Origin: Streptomyces nojiriensis
GTDB taxonomy: Bacteria; Actinomycetota; Actinomycetes; Streptomycetales; Streptomycetaceae
Assembly (NCBI RefSeq): GCF_017639205.1
Contig: NZ_CP071139.1
Location: 992,001-1,056,000, forward strand
DNA: 64,000 nucleotides
Reading direction: 5' to 3'
Shown: positions 18,294 through 26,881 of the stretch, in pieces
How positions within the stretch are numbered: the stretch's first letter is position 1
Layout of the letters: each line of letters opens with the position of its first letter
Made by a program: the position numbers and the translations under genes
Notes under the pieces: generated by a model
Seen by the model: only the letters and a program-made list of their open reading frames with translations
Databases searched by the model: none
What the model was told of the DNA's origin: nothing

Positions 18294-18735
18294 CGTCGCC
18301 GCGCCTCACCGTCTGCTCGGTCTTCAGGTCGTCGATCTGCTCCTGGATCCGGTGCAGGGTGTCGGGGCAGTAGACCTTCAGCACGAGGGCCTCCGCCTGG
18401 ACGGCCCGGCGGTCGGCGATGACGGGGCGCTGGCCCGGGCCGGTGGCCCCGTTGGAAAGGTTGATCTTCCACAGGGCCGACTTGAGGGCGGACGCGGGGT
18501 CCTCGCAGACGATGCCCCCGTCCTCGCCGAGCGCGCGGGCCAGGGTATTGGGATCGGGCCGGGTGAATCCGGCGGCGACCAGCTCGTCCGCGAGTTGGTT
18601 GGCCTTGTCCAGGGCCTGGTTGGTGGTCCGTACGGCCTTGTACTGGATCAGCCCCACCACGACGAAGCCGACGAGCAGGACGATCGCGCCGAGGTAGATC
18701 CACTTGTGCTGGGAGGCGAAGCGGGTGGGGCTCAT
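18286..18735 (-). CDS. Single-pass membrane protein, peptidase operon
   Basis: 149 residues. One N-terminal membrane segment (IYLGAIVLLVGFVVVGLIQ) followed by an extracytoplasmic domain with two Cys (in IVCEDP and KVYCPD) that may form a disulfide. It overlaps the permease stop by four bases (ATGA) and the peptidase start by eight, so translation is probably coupled. No family recognised; an accessory subunit of the permease is possible. Confidence 0.65.
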   Translation of the reverse strand: MSPTRFASQHKWIYLGAIVLLVGFVVVGLIQYKAVRTTNQALDKANQLADELVAAGFTRPDPNTLARALGEDGGIVCEDPASALKSALWKINLSNGATGPGQRPVIADRRAVQAEALVLKVYCPDTLHRIQEQIDDLKTEQTVRRGDDG

Positions 18736-20207
18736 GCCACGTCTCCCGTCGACTCCGCGGCCGCGGTGCGCCAGCTGGGCTTGCGCAGCCGCAGGCACAG
18801 CCAGGGGATGACCACCCCGAGGAGCAGGAGGCCGCCGCCGACGATGGCGACGTAGCTCCAGACGCTGCCGCCGCCGAACTGCGAGGAGGGCACGAAGCCG
18901 ATGACCATGGCCGCGGCGGAGGCGAGGAAGCCCACCACGCAGATCAGGCTCAGGGCCGGGGCGCGGTAGCCGCGCGGGTGGTCGGGGTGGGTCTTGCGCA
19001 GCCGCATGGCCGCCAGGAACATCAGCAGGTACATGATCAAGTACACCTGGGTGGTGATCACCGAGAAGATCCAGTACACGCTGGACACGTTGGGGATCAG
19101 CGCGTACATCAGCGCGATCACCGTGGTGACGATGCCCTGGGTGACGAGGATGTTCTGCTGGACGCCGTGGCTGTTGAGCTGCTGCAGGAACGGCGGCAGG
19201 TAACCCTCTTGACGCGAGATCAGCAGCAGGCCCTTGGACGGGCCGGCCAGCCAGGTGAGCATTCCGCCCAGGGAGGCGGCCACCAGGGCGACCGCGGCGA
19301 TCGGGGTCAGCCAGCCGATGTGGAAGTAGGAGAAGAACGCGTCGAAGGCCTGCATGACGCCCGCGGTCAGCGACAGCTGGTCGGCCGGGACCACCCAGCT
19401 GATGGCGAGGGCCGGCAGGATGAAGATCAGCAGCACCATCGTCATCGCGAGGAACATCGTCTTGGGGAACTCGCGCGGCGGGTCCTTCAGCGAGGAGACG
19501 TGGACGGCGTTCATCTCCATGCCCGAGTAGCTCAGGAAGTTGTTGACGATGAGCACCAGGCTGGCGAGGCCCGTCCAGACGGGGAGGATGTTCGAGGGGC
19601 CCATCGGGGCGGCGGACGGGTTGCCCTGGCCGAGGAACACGATGCCGAGGACCACCAGCAGCGTGCCGGGGATCAGGGTGCCGATGATCAGGCCCCAGGA
19701 GGCGAGTCCGGACAACGCCTTCGTGCCCTGCGAGGACACCCAGACGCCCGTCCAGTAGAGGACGACGATCACGATGGCCGTGTAGACGCCGTTGGAGGCC
19801 AGGGCCGGATCGATGACGTAGGCCAGCGTGCTCGCGACGAACGCCAGCAGGCTGGGGTAGTAGAAGATCGTCATGGCGAACTGGCACCACACGGCGAGGA
19901 ACCCGAGCGGCTTCGACAGCCCCTCGCTCACCCACCGGTACACGCCGCCCGACCACCCCGACGCGAGTTCCGCCGAGACCAGCGAGGTGGGCAGCAGGAA
20001 CACGATCGCGGGTACGAGGTACAGGAACACGCAGGCCAGGCCGTACACGGCCATGGTGGGCGCCGCGCGGAGGCTGGCGACGGATGCCGTCGTCATCATC
20101 GCGAGGGTCACCCACGTGAGGGTGGGCGTGCCGGTCCTGGCGGCTGCGGCCTCCCTCGGCTCGCCCTTCGGGCGCTCCTCCGGAAGGGGGACATCCATCG
20201 CGCTCAC
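18732..20207 (-). CDS. APC-superfamily amino acid permease
   Basis: 491 residues with 12 or more membrane helices. The N-terminus after a polar lead has the helix 1 signature (TLTWVTLAMMTTASVASLRAAP), and GGVYRWVSEGL, TWLAGPSKGLL and ISRQEGYLPPFLQ are as in the glutamate/GABA antiporter-like branch. The start is a GTG at 20207, five bases after GGAGG. First gene of the three-gene operon with the M20 peptidase, suggesting uptake or exchange of the amino acids it releases. Confidence 0.85.
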   Translation of the reverse strand: MSAMDVPLPEERPKGEPREAAAARTGTPTLTWVTLAMMTTASVASLRAAPTMAVYGLACVFLYLVPAIVFLLPTSLVSAELASGWSGGVYRWVSEGLSKPLGFLAVWCQFAMTIFYYPSLLAFVASTLAYVIDPALASNGVYTAIVIVVLYWTGVWVSSQGTKALSGLASWGLIIGTLIPGTLLVVLGIVFLGQGNPSAAPMGPSNILPVWTGLASLVLIVNNFLSYSGMEMNAVHVSSLKDPPREFPKTMFLAMTMVLLIFILPALAISWVVPADQLSLTAGVMQAFDAFFSYFHIGWLTPIAAVALVAASLGGMLTWLAGPSKGLLLISRQEGYLPPFLQQLNSHGVQQNILVTQGIVTTVIALMYALIPNVSSVYWIFSVITTQVYLIMYLLMFLAAMRLRKTHPDHPRGYRAPALSLICVVGFLASAAAMVIGFVPSSQFGGGSVWSYVAIVGGGLLLLGVVIPWLCLRLRKPSWRTAAAESTGDVA

Positions 20208-20295
20208 GTGGGCCTCCGGGTCGACAGGGTCGATCCCTAAGGCTCTCCCGGACCCGCGCGACGGGCGAGCCGGGTGCGGCCGTCCGGAGGACGGT

Positions 20296-20652
20296 TCAGG
20301 ACTTGTGGCGGCTTTCGGCTTCGGCGGCGGCCATGGCTTCGGCTTCGCTTTCGAGCATGGCTATGGCGACGCCGAACGCCTGGGCTATGTGGCCCGCGGC
20401 CGACATGACGCGCGCGGTGCCCACGACGGGGGCGATGGCGACGAGGACGTCCTGCAGCTGCTCGACGGTGAAGTCGGCCTTGACCGCGGGGCTGATGTGG
20501 GCCAGGTAGGAGATTGCCGGGGCGTCCATGGCGACGAGGGCGGCGATGCGGGTGGTGATGAGTGTCTTCTCGTCCATGCCGCAGTGTTCGATGGAGTCGA
20601 TGGTCATCGCGGCGAGGGTGTCGAGAACGGGAGCGTCAGACCTGGTGGCCAT
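20296..20652 (-). CDS. Carboxymuconolactone decarboxylase-like protein
   Basis: 118 residues, all-helical. DEKTLITTRIAALVAMDAP and VVGTARVMSAAGHIAQAFG fit the CMD/AhpD-like fold, but the redox CxxC of AhpD is absent, so peroxidase activity is unlikely. Divergent from the hydrolase at 20814. Confidence 0.65.
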   Translation of the reverse strand: MATRSDAPVLDTLAAMTIDSIEHCGMDEKTLITTRIAALVAMDAPAISYLAHISPAVKADFTVEQLQDVLVAIAPVVGTARVMSAAGHIAQAFGVAIAMLESEAEAMAAAEAESRHKS

Positions 20653-20767
20653 CTCGGAACCGCCTTTCGGTGCTGAACTGAGCCGGACGCGCCGACCCCG
20701 ACCGCGGGACCAGGGGCGTATCGGCGGGTTGCCGTTTCAGCGTAGGCGTCCCCCCGGACCCGCGCCC

Positions 20768-20787
20768 GTTGGGCTGGACGGCCCAAC
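20768..20787. promoter_or_regulatory. Inverted repeat GTTGGGC-6-GCCCAAC
   Basis: Perfect seven-base arms in the divergent intergenic region, 27 bases before the alpha/beta hydrolase start; candidate operator. Confidence 0.45.
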
Positions 20788-20813
20788 ACCGGCCTGGCAA
20801 GAGGAGGAGCGAC

Positions 20814-21665
20814 ATGGCTGAGCGTGTGATCGAGGTGGACGGCATCGAGCTGTGCACCGAGTCCTTCGGCGATCCGTCGGATCCGCCCGTCCTGCTCGTC
20901 ATGGGCCTGGGGGCGTCGATGCTCTGGTGGGAGGAGGGCTTCTGCCGGATGCTCGCCGCGGGCGGACGCTTCGTGATCCGTTACGACCATCGCGACACCG
21001 GCCGGTCGGTCACCTACCCGCCGGGCCGCCCCGGGTACACCACCGCGGACCTGGTCGACGACGCCGTCCGCGTGCTGCGCGCCCATGGGATCGCGGCCGC
21101 GCACGTCGTGGGCGTCTCGGCCGGAGGGGCGCTCGCGCAGCTGCTCGCGCTCGCTCACCCGGGCCGCGTCCGGTCGCTCGTCCTGATCAGCACGTCCTGC
21201 GCCGTGCCCGGCGACCGTGAGCTTCCCCCGCCGACCAAGGAGTTCGTACGGTTCGCCTCGGCCGCCCGGGCCGATGGGCCGGATGCCGAATCGGCGATCG
21301 AGCACCAGGTCGCCTACGCGCGCGTGCTCGCGGGCGGGCGGCGTCCGTTCGACGAGGCCGCGGCCCGCGACCTGGTCCGCCGCGACGTCGAGCGCGCGCA
21401 CGACTTCGGCGCGGCCCGCAACCACGACGTGCTCACGGACGGCGAGGTCCCGCGGGCACCCCTGTCCTCGATCGCCGTACCCACGCTGGTGATCCACGGG
21501 ACCGCCGATCCGATGTTCCCGCTCCGGCACGGTGAGGCACTCGCGGAACGGATCCCCGGGGGGCGGCTGTTGGCTCTGCGGGACGCCGGACACGGCATCG
21601 GGCGAGCCGACTGGTCGACGGTCGTCGCGGCGGTCCTCGACCACACCGCCGCGGGCCGTTCCTAG
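20814..21665 (+). CDS. Alpha/beta hydrolase
   Basis: 283 residues; strong GGAGGAG before the ATG. Nucleophile elbow GVSAGG (Ser), acid in HGTADPMFP and catalytic His in DAGHGIG. YDHRDTGRS follows strand 4 as in many antibiotic-resistance/esterase-like hydrolases (RdmC-like). Substrate unknown. Its TAG stop is part of CTAG (21662-21665), which on the other strand is the stop of the NmrA gene. Confidence 0.85.
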   Translation: MAERVIEVDGIELCTESFGDPSDPPVLLVMGLGASMLWWEEGFCRMLAAGGRFVIRYDHRDTGRSVTYPPGRPGYTTADLVDDAVRVLRAHGIAAAHVVGVSAGGALAQLLALAHPGRVRSLVLISTSCAVPGDRELPPPTKEFVRFASAARADGPDAESAIEHQVAYARVLAGGRRPFDEAAARDLVRRDVERAHDFGAARNHDVLTDGEVPRAPLSSIAVPTLVIHGTADPMFPLRHGEALAERIPGGRLLALRDAGHGIGRADWSTVVAAVLDHTAAGRS

Positions 21666-21694
21666 GCCGTCTCTTCCGGATCTTGCCGGGCCCG
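21662..21694. mobile_element. Solo terminal repeat of the 160-bp element
   Basis: CTAG followed by GCCGTCTCTTCCGGATCTTG and CCGGGCCCG matches one end of the elements at 33658 and 38525; the rest of the element is absent. It now encodes the last residues of the NmrA-like protein on the minus strand. Confidence 0.6.
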
Positions 21695-22585
21695 GCCCGC
21701 CCGGGCCGCGGTGGCCGGGGCGGATCGGGCGGAGAGCTCGCGTACGGCAACCGTCCGGAAGTCGTGCGGCGGGCGGCCGGTGAGACGGTGGACGGTGTCC
21801 GTGGTGCGGTCCTCGGCCCCTTCGGCGATGGACCGGTCCATCCCGGCCAGCATCGCCGCGAACTGAGTCGGTATGACCGCGGCCAGGCGGTCGCGCATGG
21901 CCTCGTAGGTGAGGTGGTGGTGGACCACCCGGTGGCCCGTGACCTCGGTGAGGAGTGCGGCGATGTCGTCGTGGCTCAGGGTCTGCGGCCCGGTGAGGAC
22001 AAGGTCGGTGCCGGGCGCGCGGTCGTCGGTGAGGGCGCGGGCCGCGACGGCGGCGATGTCGTCGGCGTCGACGAATCCGACGCGGCCCGTCCCGGCCGCG
22101 GTCCGGATGACGCCGTCGGCACGGATGCTGTCGGCGTGGGCGTGCGTGCCGGTGAAGTTCTGCATGAACCAGGAGGGGCGCAGTACCGCCCATTCGTCGA
22201 ACAGGCCGGGCAGGGCCCGGTGGACCTGTCCGACCGCCGGGCCGCCTTCGGTGATCGCCGAGGAGCTCAGCAGTACGGCGCGGCGTACGCCGGCGGCGCG
22301 GGCCCGGTCGAGGAAGGGCAGCATGACCGCCGCCGGGTCCGGGTCGCCGACGGGCGGGACGAGGTACACGCGATCGGCCCCGGCGACGGCGTCGCCGAAG
22401 CAGGCGGGGTCGTACCAGTCGAAGCGGACGGGCTCGGCGCCCGGGAGCGGCGTGGCCCGGCGGCTGCCCGCCTTGACGCGCCGGCCGGCGGCGACGAGCT
22501 GCGCCGTGGTGCGGCTGCCGGTGGTGCCGGTGGCGCCGATGACGAGGGTGGTGCCGGTCGGTGTGGTGGGGGCGGTGGCGGTCAT
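21662..22585 (-). CDS. NmrA-like NAD(P)-binding protein
   Basis: 307 residues. TTLVIGATGTTGSRTTAQL is the Rossmann GxxGxxG motif, and the body (RVYLVPPVGDP, LRPSWFMQNF, GRVGFVDADDIAAVAA) matches NmrA/quinone-reductase-2-type atypical SDRs, which often act as redox sensors or reductases. The start overlaps the previous gene stop (ATGA). The C-terminal RQDPEETA is encoded by a solo mobile-element terminal repeat, so the native tail may have been replaced. Confidence 0.85.
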   Translation of the reverse strand: MTATAPTTPTGTTLVIGATGTTGSRTTAQLVAAGRRVKAGSRRATPLPGAEPVRFDWYDPACFGDAVAGADRVYLVPPVGDPDPAAVMLPFLDRARAAGVRRAVLLSSSAITEGGPAVGQVHRALPGLFDEWAVLRPSWFMQNFTGTHAHADSIRADGVIRTAAGTGRVGFVDADDIAAVAARALTDDRAPGTDLVLTGPQTLSHDDIAALLTEVTGHRVVHHHLTYEAMRDRLAAVIPTQFAAMLAGMDRSIAEGAEDRTTDTVHRLTGRPPHDFRTVAVRELSARSAPATAARAGRARQDPEETA

Positions 22586-23022
22586 CGGGCGCTGCTCCTC
22601 GTGGGGGCCGTCATGAAGGCCGCCCCGGGTTCGTGGACGGCGAGGGGGTTCCAGTAGTCGCGGTAGGAGGTGAACTGCCCGTCCTGGACGGTCACGACGG
22701 CGATGTAGGTCATGTCGAAGGGGCTCCCGGTCGCCACCAGACGGCCCACTCCGCGCATCTCGACCACGATGGTGTCCGGGTCGCCGGTCTCGTGGATCCG
22801 CAGGTCGGGGAAATCGTGCAGGTCGATGTGGTCGGGATAGTCCCGCATGTAGGCGGCGATGGCCTCCCGCCCGTCGAGCCGCCCGGGCCATCCCGGCGGG
22901 GCGAAGGGGAACTCCATGGCGCCGTGCTCGGCCCACAGGCCGACCCACGAGGCGATGTCCTTGTCCAGGAGCAGGCGGAGGCTGTGGCGGTACAGATCCG
23001 GGGGTGGGGTGGTCGCGGGCAC
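22582..23022 (-). CDS. NTF2-like small-molecule-binding protein
   Basis: 146 residues from a GTG at 23022. LYRHSLRLLLDKDIASWVGLW, AYMRDYPDHI and a C-terminal sheet ending FTSYRDYWNPLAV are typical of the SnoaL/LimJ-like NTF2 superfamily. It is translationally coupled to the NmrA-like gene and divergent from tetR, whose operators overlap its promoter region. Confidence 0.75.
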   Translation of the reverse strand: MPATTPPPDLYRHSLRLLLDKDIASWVGLWAEHGAMEFPFAPPGWPGRLDGREAIAAYMRDYPDHIDLHDFPDLRIHETGDPDTIVVEMRGVGRLVATGSPFDMTYIAVVTVQDGQFTSYRDYWNPLAVHEPGAAFMTAPTRSSAR

Positions 23023-23045
23023 GACGGTTCTCCGTCCACTACGAT

Positions 23046-23096
23046 ACGGACCGACGGTCCGCTTCTCTCTCCGAAAGATACGGACCGTCGGTCCGT
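23046..23096. promoter_or_regulatory. Two 17-bp TetR-type operators
   Basis: ACGGACCGTCGGTCCGT at 23080-23096 is a perfect dyad around one central base; 23046-23061 carries the same sequence in inverse with the last base altered. Centres are 34 bases apart, between the divergent tetR and NTF2 genes. Two dimers probably bind and repress both directions. Confidence 0.85.
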
Positions 23097-23117
23097 TTCG
23101 CAACCGGAGGGAACCCG

Positions 23118-23759
23118 ATGACCGTCGAACGCAAGCCGCGCAAGGACGCGGTCCGCAACCGGGCGGCCGTCTTCGCCGCCGCCGACACCCTCTTCGCCCA
23201 CTGCGGGAGCCCCGACGAAGTGACCATGGCCGACATCGCGGCCGCGGCCGGCGTCGGCAAGGCGACGCTCTTCCGCGCCTTCGGTGATCGGGGCGGACTG
23301 ATCCGCGCGCTCTACGAGGCACGGCTCGAACCGATCAGGGAAGCGGTCGAACAGGGCCCTGAGCCGCTGGGGCCGGCCACACCGGCGGCCCGGCGCGTAC
23401 CGGCCCTGCTCGACGCCCTCCTGTGCTTCAAGCTCGACAACCGCCACCTCGCCCTGGCACTGGAGGGAAGCGGCGCGGACAGCCCCTACCGGACGGAGCA
23501 CTACGAGCACTGGCACACGCTGCTCCGGGACCTGCTGCGGCTCGTCCCCGGCCAGGCCGACACCGACTTCGCCGCCCACGCCCTGCTCGCGGCCACCCGG
23601 GCCGACCTGGTCGCGTACCTGGCCGGCGACAAGGACGTACCGCGCGAGGAGCTCCGGGCTCAACTGGCGAGCTTCACCACCGCCGTCATCGACGCCCGCG
23701 CGGGGCGGGAGCCGGGGCCGCCCGCCGGGGAGAGCCGCCCGCCGGTACCGCGCTCCTGA
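23118..23759 (+). CDS. TetR-family repressor
   Basis: 213 residues; GGAGG precedes the ATG. The N-terminal helix-turn-helix contains VTMADIAAAAGVGKATLFRAFGDRGGLIRAL, the canonical TetR DNA-binding region, followed by an all-helical ligand domain. It probably controls itself and the divergent NTF2/NmrA operon through the operators at 23046. Its last 74 bases overlap antisense with the PucR remnant. Confidence 0.9.
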   Translation: MTVERKPRKDAVRNRAAVFAAADTLFAHCGSPDEVTMADIAAAAGVGKATLFRAFGDRGGLIRALYEARLEPIREAVEQGPEPLGPATPAARRVPALLDALLCFKLDNRHLALALEGSGADSPYRTEHYEHWHTLLRDLLRLVPGQADTDFAAHALLAATRADLVAYLAGDKDVPREELRAQLASFTTAVIDARAGREPGPPAGESRPPVPRS

Positions 23760-24140
23760 GTTCCAGCCGGGCGGCGAGCCGTACCTCCGGGTCGTCGACG
23801 TCGAGGTGGAACAGCTCGCGGATCCGCCGCAGCCGGTGGCGCAAGGTGTTGGGGTACAGCTTCAGCCGTCCCGCGGCGGACGCGATGTCGCCCGTCGCGT
23901 CGAGCCGGGCGACCACCGTGTTCGCGTAGCCGGTTCCCTGGGCGTGATCGTGGGCCAGCAGTGCTTCGGCCTCCGGCAGCCGCAGCCGGGCGTCCCGCTC
24001 GAACTCGTCGCCCAGCCGGTCCAGCAGGATCCGGTGCCGTACGTCGGACGTCGTGGCGGCCGGCCCGCCGCCTGCCCCGTCACGGGCAGCAGGACGTACA
24101 CGACGTCGGCGGTGGTCCGCGGCCTCGTCGGCGGGCACAT
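23686..24140 (-). pseudogene. PucR-type regulator, C-terminal remnant with frameshift
   Basis: The main frame contains LDRLGDEFERDARLRLPEAEALLAHD, then TVVARLDATGDIASAAGRLKLYPNTLRHRLRRI, the PucR C-terminal helix-turn-helix. The upstream part (TTADVVYVLLPVTG) is in a different frame, so there is a shift near 24075, and the N-terminal domains are missing. The 3' end runs antisense into tetR. Confidence 0.65.
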
Positions 24141-24238
24141 GGCTCACGACTGCTGTGCGGGCATCAATCCGCCGCCATGCGGACATAGGCAGTCCGACGT
24201 AGCTTGAAGCACGAAATCGACAGCCATTGGGAGTCCCT

Positions 24239-24751
24239 ATGCACAGACTCGGGGTGGCCCTTCTGCGCGCGGTCATGCTCCGGATCGGACAGAAGTCCAG
24301 TCCTGCCCTACGCAGATTCATCGCCGTCATGAGCGTGCTGCATCTCGGTGTCTATCGACGAACGGGTGGTCTGCTGGGACGACTGGGTCTGAAGCACGGC
24401 AAGATCGTGATCATCACGACGACGGGTCGTAGGACCGGCGAGCCGCGGACGGTTCCCCTCCTCGCTGTCGAGGACGCCGGAGACCTCGTGGTCATCGCTT
24501 CTCACGGGGGCCTGGACCAGCCGCCGGGCTGGTGGCTGAACCTCGGGGAAAATCCCTTCGCGACGGTCGAGATCAGAGGCCGCACCTTCCATGTCAGGGC
24601 CGAGCAGGCTGACCAACGGAAACGTGCGGAACTGTGGCTCCGGTTCGTCGAGGCTTTCCCCGGGTACGAGGATTACCGGCAGCGCACAGCCCGAGAGCTT
24701 CCCATTGTAATCCTCCATCCCGTGCCCGGACCGGCCGTGACAGCAGGTTGA
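24239..24751 (+). CDS. F420-dependent (DDN-type) nitroreductase-family protein
   Basis: 170 residues, GGGAG before the ATG. IVIITTTGRRTGEPRTVPL, GDLVVIASHGG and WWLNLGENPFATVEIRGR are the hallmark blocks of the deazaflavin-dependent split-barrel family (Ddn/quinone reductase). These enzymes reduce quinones or enoyl bonds with F420H2. The next gene, a PLP enzyme, starts ten bases after the stop. Confidence 0.85.
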   Translation: MHRLGVALLRAVMLRIGQKSSPALRRFIAVMSVLHLGVYRRTGGLLGRLGLKHGKIVIITTTGRRTGEPRTVPLLAVEDAGDLVVIASHGGLDQPPGWWLNLGENPFATVEIRGRTFHVRAEQADQRKRAELWLRFVEAFPGYEDYRQRTARELPIVILHPVPGPAVTAG

Positions 24752-24761
24752 GGGACCAGGT

Positions 24762-25754
24762 ATGCGCGACCACAACGGAATCCGGCGCATTCTGGAGGCC
24801 CCGTTCGTCCCTCTGGGACAGTGGCCGACGCCGATCTCGGCAATCTCCCGATCAAACGGGGTGGATGTCCTGGTCAAGCGTGACGACCTCTCCGGTCACG
24901 GCCGCGGAGGCGTCAAGACACGTAAGATCGAGCATCTGGTCGGGCACATGCTGGAGAAGGGGTACGGCAGCCTCGTCACCCCGGTGGGCAACGTGACCAA
25001 CCTCGTACACGACATCCTCCCGGTTCTTCGACGGTTCGACATCGCATGGGAAATCGTCGTCGCTGACGTTCCGCCTCTTCCTCTCGCTGAACGACGGAGG
25101 ATGTTCGGCGGCCTCGGAAACAACGTGCGTCTGATCGGTCCGGGCCACATCGAGGCAGCCGGTGCGCTGGCCGGTGCCTATCACCGGAGCCGCAGAGCGG
25201 GACGGCGGCCGTTCTTCGCCCCGCCGAGCCTCGCACATCCCGCAGCGGTGATCGCTGCTGCGCGCGGTTTCCTGGAAATGGTGGGTCAGGTCGAGGCCAT
25301 GGGGGTGCCGCCGCTGCAGACGGTGTTCATCACGGCCGCGTCGGGGACGGCGTTCGCGGGTTTCGTGCTGGCGGAGAACCTCCTGCGCCTGCAAGGACAT
25401 CGACCGATCCATGTCGTCGGCGTTCAGGTCTACCCGGGCCCGGCACGCCGGTGGATCCACGGACTCGTCCGGTGGACCGAGCACTACTTGTCGGTGTCCG
25501 ACCGGGTGCCCAGTGGACGCATCGACCTGAGGACGACCAGGATCTATCGCGAATTCGGTCGCTACCCAACCGACTTGGTCGAGCTGTGCACATCCGTGAA
25601 GGACGAGACAGGACTGAAACTCGACCCGGTATTCGGAGGTAAGACCTGGTCGATCATGGAGTCTTGTCTAGCCCAGGGGCGCAGCAATGGTTCCGTGTTG
25701 TATTGGCACTGCGGCTACACGCCGGACTGGGAGGTCGTGCCCGCGGCTTGTTGA
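24762..25754 (+). CDS. PLP enzyme of the ACC deaminase/D-cysteine desulfhydrase family
   Basis: 330 residues. LVKRDDLSGHGRGGVKTRKIEHL matches the family block GGNKxRKLE that carries the PLP lysine, with Asn replaced by Val. Phosphate-binding AASGTAFAGFVLAENLL and DPVFGGKTWSIM follow. The QSNH motif that interacts with substrate in ACC deaminase is replaced by GNVTNLV, so the reaction probably differs. It sits in a cluster with a SAM aminocarboxypropyl transferase-like gene, whose product could yield a matching amino-acid substrate; that link is inferred. Confidence 0.75.
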   Translation: MRDHNGIRRILEAPFVPLGQWPTPISAISRSNGVDVLVKRDDLSGHGRGGVKTRKIEHLVGHMLEKGYGSLVTPVGNVTNLVHDILPVLRRFDIAWEIVVADVPPLPLAERRRMFGGLGNNVRLIGPGHIEAAGALAGAYHRSRRAGRRPFFAPPSLAHPAAVIAAARGFLEMVGQVEAMGVPPLQTVFITAASGTAFAGFVLAENLLRLQGHRPIHVVGVQVYPGPARRWIHGLVRWTEHYLSVSDRVPSGRIDLRTTRIYREFGRYPTDLVELCTSVKDETGLKLDPVFGGKTWSIMESCLAQGRSNGSVLYWHCGYTPDWEVVPAAC

Positions 25755-25781
25755 GGTGGGCCGGCCCACGTCACTGAAGGT

Positions 25782-26684
25782 CTATCTCGACGGGGATCTG
25801 CTCAGCTGCCTGGCAAGCAGCGCGTCGAAGACACGTGTGGGCAGAGCGGTGGACAGGGCCACCCCCGCGCGTGCCTCCGCGCCCATGAGATAGACGGCCT
25901 TGGGTTGTCGCGCATAGAGCGCATGACGGGCGGCACGGGCGACCACCGACGGTGAGATGCTCCGTCCCGCCGCGGCGGAAGCCATGTATCGCCGCATGTT
26001 CTCCAGTGTGCTGCCGTACAACTCCTTCGCTCTCGTCGGCAGTCGGTCCGTCAAGCCCTGCACAGAATGGTCTGCCTTGCTCCAGATCGGGGTCGCCACC
26101 GCTCCGGGCACGAGGACGGACACGCGGATGTTCCATGGCCGCAGCTCGCGTCGCATCGACTCCGCCATGCCGTTCAGTGCGTGCTTTGACGCGGCGTAGG
26201 GTCCAAAGCAGGGTGCGGCGATGTGTCCTGCGATAGAGCTCGTGAAGAGTACGCGTCCGTCCCCGTGATCGCGGATCAGGTCAAGAACCGCCTGAGTCAC
26301 GGCCAGCTGGCCGAAGACGTTGACCTCGAACTGGCGTCGCATCTCATCGATGGTCACGTATTCCAGGGGGCCGCCTGTCGCGGCGCCGGCGTTGTTCACC
26401 ACTCCGCGGAGGCGCTGCCGGCCCAGGAGCCGGCGGATCGAATCGGCCGCCTCCGTGATCTGGCTGCCACTGGTGACGTCCAAGAGGATCTCGTGCACCG
26501 CACCTGGTAGTCCGTCGCCCTTCGGCGCGTCACCGGCCCTACGCACACCGGCGAATACGGTCACACTTCGCCCGGCGAGGTCCAGAGCGATTGCCCTGCC
26601 GATCCCACTGGATGTACCGGTGACGAAGACTGCTTCGTCTCTGGTTTCCTCGAGGTGCCGGCCAAAAGGTGAGTGACGCCTCAC
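25782..26684 (-). CDS. Short-chain dehydrogenase/reductase
   Basis: 300 residues from a GTG at 26684, seven bases after AGGAGG; an ATG at 26708 lacks such a site. Classical SDR motifs: TGTSSGIGRA (cofactor), VNNAG, catalytic Ser in FTSSIAG and YAASK. An Arg soon after the GxxxGxG favours NADP(H). The C-terminal region carries a long helix typical of lipid or steroid-type SDRs. Divergent from the glycosyltransferase gene and convergent with the PLP gene. Confidence 0.85.
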   Translation of the reverse strand: MRRHSPFGRHLEETRDEAVFVTGTSSGIGRAIALDLAGRSVTVFAGVRRAGDAPKGDGLPGAVHEILLDVTSGSQITEAADSIRRLLGRQRLRGVVNNAGAATGGPLEYVTIDEMRRQFEVNVFGQLAVTQAVLDLIRDHGDGRVLFTSSIAGHIAAPCFGPYAASKHALNGMAESMRRELRPWNIRVSVLVPGAVATPIWSKADHSVQGLTDRLPTRAKELYGSTLENMRRYMASAAAGRSISPSVVARAARHALYARQPKAVYLMGAEARAGVALSTALPTRVFDALLARQLSRSPSR

Positions 26685-26881
26685 GCGGCGGCCTCCTCGA
26701 CTGCTCATGAACAAAGAAGCGGAGTGAAACGGTTGCGAACAGTTACGTCACCATGATGAGCGAGAACCCACCTTTGCTCCCTTGTCCCCACCGGGAGCTC
26801 GTCGACTCATCACCCGAACGCACCACTGTCGCGCCGGTAGGCCGGCGAGCCGTTATACGGAATTCGGGTTAGACTGATGAC

